Shown: positions 60,237 to 64,000 of the stretch, in pieces
Layout of the letters: every line of letters begins with the position of its first letter
Position numbering within the stretch: position 1 is the first letter of the stretch
DNA from: Prescottella sp. R16
Lineage (GTDB): Bacteria > Actinomycetota > Actinomycetes > Mycobacteriales > Mycobacteriaceae
DNA length: 64,000 nt
NCBI RefSeq assembly: GCF_030656875.1
Contig: NZ_CP130943.1
Coordinates: 2,666,001 to 2,730,000, forward strand
Direction: 5' to 3'
The notes under the pieces: model-generated
What the model saw: only the letters and a program-made list of their open reading frames with translations
What the model was told of the DNA's origin: nothing
The model's database searches: none
Made by a program: the position numbers and the translations under genes

Positions 60237-61364
60237 TCAGGCCAGCAGCGCGCGCAGACGCGCGCCGAGCACGTCCCACCGCCAGTGCCCCTGCACCCAC
60301 TCCCGCCCGGCCGCACCCATCGCGGCTGCCCGCGCCGGGTCCGCCAGCACGGCGATCACCTTCTCGGCGACATCCTCCACCGACGTCCCGTCCACCACGA
60401 ACCCGGTCTCGCCCTCGACCACCGTCTCCGGTGCGCCACCGGAGTTCCCGGCGACCACCGGGACGCCGGACGCCGACGCCTCCAGGAACACGATGCCCAG
60501 TCCCTCGACGTCGAGTCCGCCGCCGCGGGTGCGGCACGGCATCGCGAACACGTCCGCGATCGTGTGGTGCGCCGCGAGTTCCGCGGCCGGCACGCCGCCG
60601 GTGAACACGACGTGGTCGGCCACCCCGCACTCCCGGGCCAACGCGTGCAGTCGCTCCGCGTACGGGCCGCCGCCCACGATCACCAGAACGGCGCCGTCGA
60701 TGCGGCGCCGGATCGACGGCAACGCCCGGATCAGCTGGTCCTGGCCCTTGCGGGGGACGAGCCGGGACAGGCACAGGATCGTCGGCCGGTCCCCCAGCCC
60801 GTAACGGGCACGCAGGTCGGCGCGGGCGGCCGGATCCGGCCGGAAGGTGTCCGGGTCGACGCCGGGCGGCAGATGCTCGAGCGCGGCGTCCGGACCGAAC
60901 GCGGACGCGAACCGGCCCCGCGTGTACTTGCTCACGAACGTGACGACGTCGGTGTGGTCCCCGATCCGCCGCAGCGCCTGCCGGGCGCCGGGGATCATCG
61001 ACCAGCCCACCTCGTGCCCGTGCGTGGACGCCACCACGTGCCGCGCTCCGGCCCTACGCACCGCGGGGGCCAGCAGCGCCAGCGGCGCCGCCGCCCCGAA
61101 CCACACCGTGTCGCACTCGTAGCGTTCGACGAGCGTCGCGGCCCGCCGCGCGACGAACGGCGTCGGCAACATCAGTGTCGTCGGGTGCCGCACGACGTCG
61201 TACGACTGTTCGGCGTCGAAGCGGATGTGGCTGTCACCGCGCCAGCGGGGGGCGTAGACCACGAGCTCGTCGGCGGGCAACCGGCCGGCGAAAGTGTGCA
61301 GGTACGACTGGATGCCACCCGGCCGGGGCGGAAAGTCGTTCGTCACCAACAGGGTTCGACGCAT
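60237..61364 (-). CDS. pimB: Phosphatidylinositol mannoside mannosyltransferase PimB
   Basis: GT4 retaining mannosyltransferase adding the second mannose to PIM1 with GDP-mannose. 375 residues; N-terminal F-P-P-R-P-G-G-I-Q-S-Y loop, central R-L-V-P-R-K-G-Q-D, and the C-terminal E-x7-E region (G-L-G-I-V-F-L-E-A-S-A-S-G-V-P-V). Corresponds to Rv2188c. ATG 61364 lies 6 bases after TACGGT, without a Shine-Dalgarno (leaderless). Confidence 0.93.
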   Translation of the reverse strand: MRRTLLVTNDFPPRPGGIQSYLHTFAGRLPADELVVYAPRWRGDSHIRFDAEQSYDVVRHPTTLMLPTPFVARRAATLVERYECDTVWFGAAAPLALLAPAVRRAGARHVVASTHGHEVGWSMIPGARQALRRIGDHTDVVTFVSKYTRGRFASAFGPDAALEHLPPGVDPDTFRPDPAARADLRARYGLGDRPTILCLSRLVPRKGQDQLIRALPSIRRRIDGAVLVIVGGGPYAERLHALARECGVADHVVFTGGVPAAELAAHHTIADVFAMPCRTRGGGLDVEGLGIVFLEASASGVPVVAGNSGGAPETVVEGETGFVVDGTSVEDVAEKVIAVLADPARAAAMGAAGREWVQGHWRWDVLGARLRALLA

Positions 61365-61370
61365 GTGTCC

Positions 61371-61376
61371 ACCGTA
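61371..61376 (-). promoter_or_regulatory. -10 hexamer TACGGT of the leaderless pimB transcript
   Basis: Six bases separate it from the pimB ATG on the minus strand. Confidence 0.5.
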
Positions 61377-61406
61377 GGGTCCGGGGCGCCCGGCCCGGGA
61401 GCCGGG

Positions 61407-62783
61407 TCACCGGACCTGGTCGTCGACCCACGTCCCCCACGAGCGGGCCAGTTCGCCGGCGCCCTCACCGAGAGCGTCCCGGATGCGGGAGTCGACCCGG
61501 TCGGGGGTGGATCCGCCCTGCGCCAGGTCGCGGTACAGCGTCCCGAGCCGCTGCTCACCGTATTCGCTCGCGACGAACGCGGCCAGCGACCACGACGCCT
61601 CGTAGGCGCGGCGGGCGACGTCCCCGCCGGCCCGGAAGTCGGCGTCGGCGGGCAGCGACGTCGGCGGGCCGTCCGCCGACACGGCGGCACTCAGCGTGGG
61701 TGCGAGCGCACCGAACGTCGCCTCCACCCCCCGGTAGCCGATGTAGTCGGCGTAGCCCTCGAGGATCCACAGGGGGGATCCGTCCGCGGTGACCGGCCGG
61801 GCCGCGACGTGCGTGAGCTCGTGTCGCAGCACCGCGACCCGGGTGAGGTCGGTGAGACGGGCGGCCGCGTCGGGGCTGAACACGATCCGCTGCCCGGTCG
61901 CGGTCCGGGCACCGAGATCGACGGCGTCCGAGACGGCGACGGCCGCGATGTCCGCCCCGCTGTGGGCGTCCCCCACCAGGGACGCGAACTCGTCCCGCGA
62001 CCCGGCCACCACCACGACGGCGCGGCGCGACCAGTCCTCCCCCCACACGTCGGTGACGTGGTCGACGGCGTCGCCGATCTCGGTTGCCAACTGTTCGATC
62101 ATCGCGGACTGTTCGGGATGACCCAGCACGATCGACGATCGGCCACCGGAGCCGGGTACCTCACGAACCATGAGCGGACCGAAATCCCATGGTCCGCGCC
62201 ATGTTTCACGATCCGATCCGGCGACAGCGGTGTCACTGACGAGGGTCCAGGCGTCACCGCGGCGGGCCAGGAGCAATGCGACAGGTTTGCGGGTCGCGGC
62301 GTCGTCCGCACCCTCGATGGCATACCGCAGGTACACCGTCGGTGCCCACACGTCGGACGCACCGATCCGGTCGGCCACCTCCGGCGGAACCGGCGTCTCG
62401 GGGTCGGACCCGATGTCGTACCCGAACTCGGCGAACGGCACCGCCGCCGCGCTGCGGGCCCGACGGATCTCGGCGTCGAGGAAGCCGGGGTCGGCCGCGG
62501 CATCGAACAGGGCGGGCAGGGCCGCGGTGTCCCCGGCGCGGACGGCCCGCGCCCACTCGTCGAGGACCGGCTGCACCGCCGCCCGCCGGCCGTCCTCGTA
62601 CGGGTTGGCCGCCGAGGTCTCCGGCACGTCGTCCCTGACGTCCGGGTCGGTAGCCGACTGTCCGAACGCCGTCAGCGACAGCACCACCGCCATCGCGACA
62701 CCGAGACCGCCCACGCCGGCCCATTCCCACCGGCGCACACGGCGCACGGGGGCGAGGTTCGGGGGACGGTCGTCGGCGGGCAC
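61407..62783 (-). CDS. Membrane-anchored HExxH protein (peptidase-MA-like)
   Basis: 458 residues: short basic N terminus, one transmembrane helix (about 23-40), a long extracytoplasmic domain. H-E-L-T-H at 321-325 and E-G-Y-A-D-Y from 342 supply the two His and the distal Glu of a gluzincin zinc site, 17 residues apart from the second His, as in peptidase MA. Positionally near Rv2189c, but identity with that gene is not claimed. It could process envelope proteins. GTG 62783 follows TACACT by 7 bases. Next to an NlpC/P60 hydrolase and pimB. Confidence 0.72.
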   Translation of the reverse strand: MPADDRPPNLAPVRRVRRWEWAGVGGLGVAMAVVLSLTAFGQSATDPDVRDDVPETSAANPYEDGRRAAVQPVLDEWARAVRAGDTAALPALFDAAADPGFLDAEIRRARSAAAVPFAEFGYDIGSDPETPVPPEVADRIGASDVWAPTVYLRYAIEGADDAATRKPVALLLARRGDAWTLVSDTAVAGSDRETWRGPWDFGPLMVREVPGSGGRSSIVLGHPEQSAMIEQLATEIGDAVDHVTDVWGEDWSRRAVVVVAGSRDEFASLVGDAHSGADIAAVAVSDAVDLGARTATGQRIVFSPDAAARLTDLTRVAVLRHELTHVAARPVTADGSPLWILEGYADYIGYRGVEATFGALAPTLSAAVSADGPPTSLPADADFRAGGDVARRAYEASWSLAAFVASEYGEQRLGTLYRDLAQGGSTPDRVDSRIRDALGEGAGELARSWGTWVDDQVR

Positions 62784-62790
62784 GCCCGAA

Positions 62791-62796
62791 AGTGTA
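62791..62796 (-). promoter_or_regulatory. -10 hexamer TACACT of a leaderless transcript
   Basis: Seven bases upstream of the GTG of the HExxH protein, minus strand. Confidence 0.5.
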
Positions 62797-62826
62797 GGAG
62801 GCGCGCCTCACACCGGGTGCACGCGG

Positions 62827-63891
62827 TCAGTACCGGCGTGCCCCGTGGAACGGCATCGACGCCATCGAATCGACCTTCACCGGCGTCCCGTACGTCGACG
62901 CGTGCAGGACGTTGCCGTCACCGGCATAGATCCCGACGTGCGACACGTCGTCGTAGAACAGCACGACGTCGCCGGGCTGCAGTTGCGAGCGGTCGACGGG
63001 CGTCCCGCCCTGCGCCTGCGCCTGACTCGACCGCGGCAGGTCCTTGCCGATCTGCCGGTAGGCCCACACGACGAGCCCCGAGCAGTCGTACGCGTCCGGC
63101 CCGGTCGCACCCCAGCTGTACGGCTTGCCGACCTGTGTCAGCCCCGCCTGCAGCGCCGCCGAGCCGGCACCCGGGGCGAGGTCGGCGAGGATCCGGCCGG
63201 CGTCGAAGCCGGGCGGGAACGTCGAGCCCGCGAGCTGCGCCCGCTCGGCACCGGTGAGCCGGTCGAATGCGGCCGTGACGGCGTCGATCTGCTTCTGCAG
63301 TTCGCTCTGCTCGTGTTGGAGCTCGTCGCTGACGAGTTTGGCCTGGTCCGATGCGGCGCGGGCCTCGTCGGCGGACACCTGTGACGCGTCCGCTGCCGCC
63401 CGCGCGTCCGAGGCGGCCTGCCGGAACTGTGCGACCGCCCGCGACGTGTCGGTCGAGATGGCGTCGAGTGCCGACATCTGGTCGAGCAGTTGTTGCGGCG
63501 AGTCGCTGGTCATGACCGCGAACAGCCGGTTGGTGCGGGCCCCCTGGTAGCTCGCCGCCACCAGCTTGTTCACGGTCGGCCGGAACTCCTCGAGCCGGGC
63601 CCGGGCCGCGTCCAGGGCATCCCGGTCGGCGGCCAGCCGGGCCTCGGCGTCCCGCGCCGCCGTCTGCTTGCTCTCGAGATCGATCTGCGCGTTGTGCAGG
63701 GCTTCGGTGGTCTGCTCGGATTCGCGGGACAGGTCCGCGAGCCGTTCCAGTGCGGCGGTCGGATTGTCGACGACGGGGTCGGCCGCCGCCGTGGAACCGG
63801 GCAGCCCGACGAGGGCCAGCGAGACCATGCCCGTCGCCAGGGCGGTGCACATCGAACGTTTGATCGTCAGCGACGGTTTGGGGGCGGGCAC
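62827..63891 (-). CDS. NlpC/P60 peptidoglycan endopeptidase (Rv2190c/RipA-like)
   Basis: 354 residues: signal peptide (about 10-37), a long coiled-coil domain (about 45-210) and the C-terminal NlpC/P60 domain with catalytic Cys270 (Y-D-C-S-G), His318 (S-H-V-G-I-Y) and His330 (N-V-L-H-A). Cleaves D-Glu-meso-DAP bonds of stem peptides; the coiled coil probably blocks or positions the active site as in RipA. GTG 63891 is the first in-frame start; GGAGAG is about 13 bases upstream. The 109 bases beyond it reach the window edge. Confidence 0.92.
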   Translation of the reverse strand: MPAPKPSLTIKRSMCTALATGMVSLALVGLPGSTAAADPVVDNPTAALERLADLSRESEQTTEALHNAQIDLESKQTAARDAEARLAADRDALDAARARLEEFRPTVNKLVAASYQGARTNRLFAVMTSDSPQQLLDQMSALDAISTDTSRAVAQFRQAASDARAAADASQVSADEARAASDQAKLVSDELQHEQSELQKQIDAVTAAFDRLTGAERAQLAGSTFPPGFDAGRILADLAPGAGSAALQAGLTQVGKPYSWGATGPDAYDCSGLVVWAYRQIGKDLPRSSQAQAQGGTPVDRSQLQPGDVVLFYDDVSHVGIYAGDGNVLHASTYGTPVKVDSMASMPFHGARRY

Positions 63892-64000
63892 AGCAGCACG
63901 ACTCTCCGGTTCTGGGGGATCGTTCCGCCCGCGCGGCCGACGCCGGCGACGGAATCAAAGGTCTCGATCAGGTTACGGAACGGCATCGTCTCATGTCCAC

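Noticed and set aside
63892..64000. Cyclic-di-AMP (ydaO) riboswitch upstream of the NlpC/P60 gene
   Set aside because: Such riboswitches are common before actinobacterial cell-wall hydrolase genes, but the conserved core words were not found in the 109 bases available, and the region is cut by the window edge.

Overview
The window is a high-GC actinobacterial chromosome segment from a mycolate-type Mycobacteriales genome. Rhodococcus or a close relative is most likely. The evidence is the gene content and order: the division and cell-wall (dcw) cluster, wag31, lppM, idsA, mptA, pknL, class II aroG, mptC-like, fadD15, pimB and an NlpC/P60 hydrolase follow the order remembered for Mycobacterium tuberculosis Rv2145c to Rv2190c. 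A ketolase closely resembling Rhodococcus CrtO supports the genus guess. No tRNA, rRNA, insertion sequence, phage gene or CRISPR array was seen.

Layout. (1) 1-5157: accessory metabolism: the end of an MFS transporter, two short-chain dehydrogenases, an unknown protein, a RarD permease and an alpha/beta hydrolase. (2) 5158-13981: an lspA-rluD family operon, two lipoproteins, dinB, and ileS under a translational-type T-box; this matches the M. tuberculosis Rv1536-Rv1540 block fused directly to the division cluster. (3) 13979-34560: a long, mostly overlapping minus-strand cluster transcribed from mraZ towards wag31 (mraZ, rsmH, ftsL-like, ftsI, murE, murF, mraY, murD, ftsW, murG, murC, ftsQ, ftsZ, pgeF, yggS-like, sepF, yggT, wag31). 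A triple MraZ box lies upstream of mraZ and twin covarying RNA hairpins lie before rsmH. (4) 34931-47647: carotenoid genes (crtO, cruF-like, a GT2 glycosyltransferase, crtI, crtB) threaded between conserved envelope genes (lppM, metF, idsA, mptA). (5) 47671-63891: pknL and its small DNA-binding neighbour, aroG, an exoribonuclease, mannosyltransferases, an acyltransferase, a coupled operon with an ArsA-like ATPase and a CxxCxxCxxC protein, fadD15, pimB, a membrane-anchored HExxH protein and an NlpC/P60 hydrolase.

How the genes work together. Region 3 makes lipid II and builds the septum and poles. Region 4 supplies prenyl diphosphates to a predicted glycosylated monocyclic ketocarotenoid and, through mptA, extends lipomannan. 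Region 5 adds PIM/LAM mannosylation, phospholipid and acyl-CoA synthesis, and peptidoglycan cleavage. The freshest observations are a perfect actinobacterial LexA box inside the putative promoter of the GNAT-crtO-cruF operon, a four-half-site operator next to it, two probable CTG start codons, a repeated leaderless-promoter geometry (TAnnnT then 6-8 bases then the start codon), and a hendecad repeat tract in Wag31.
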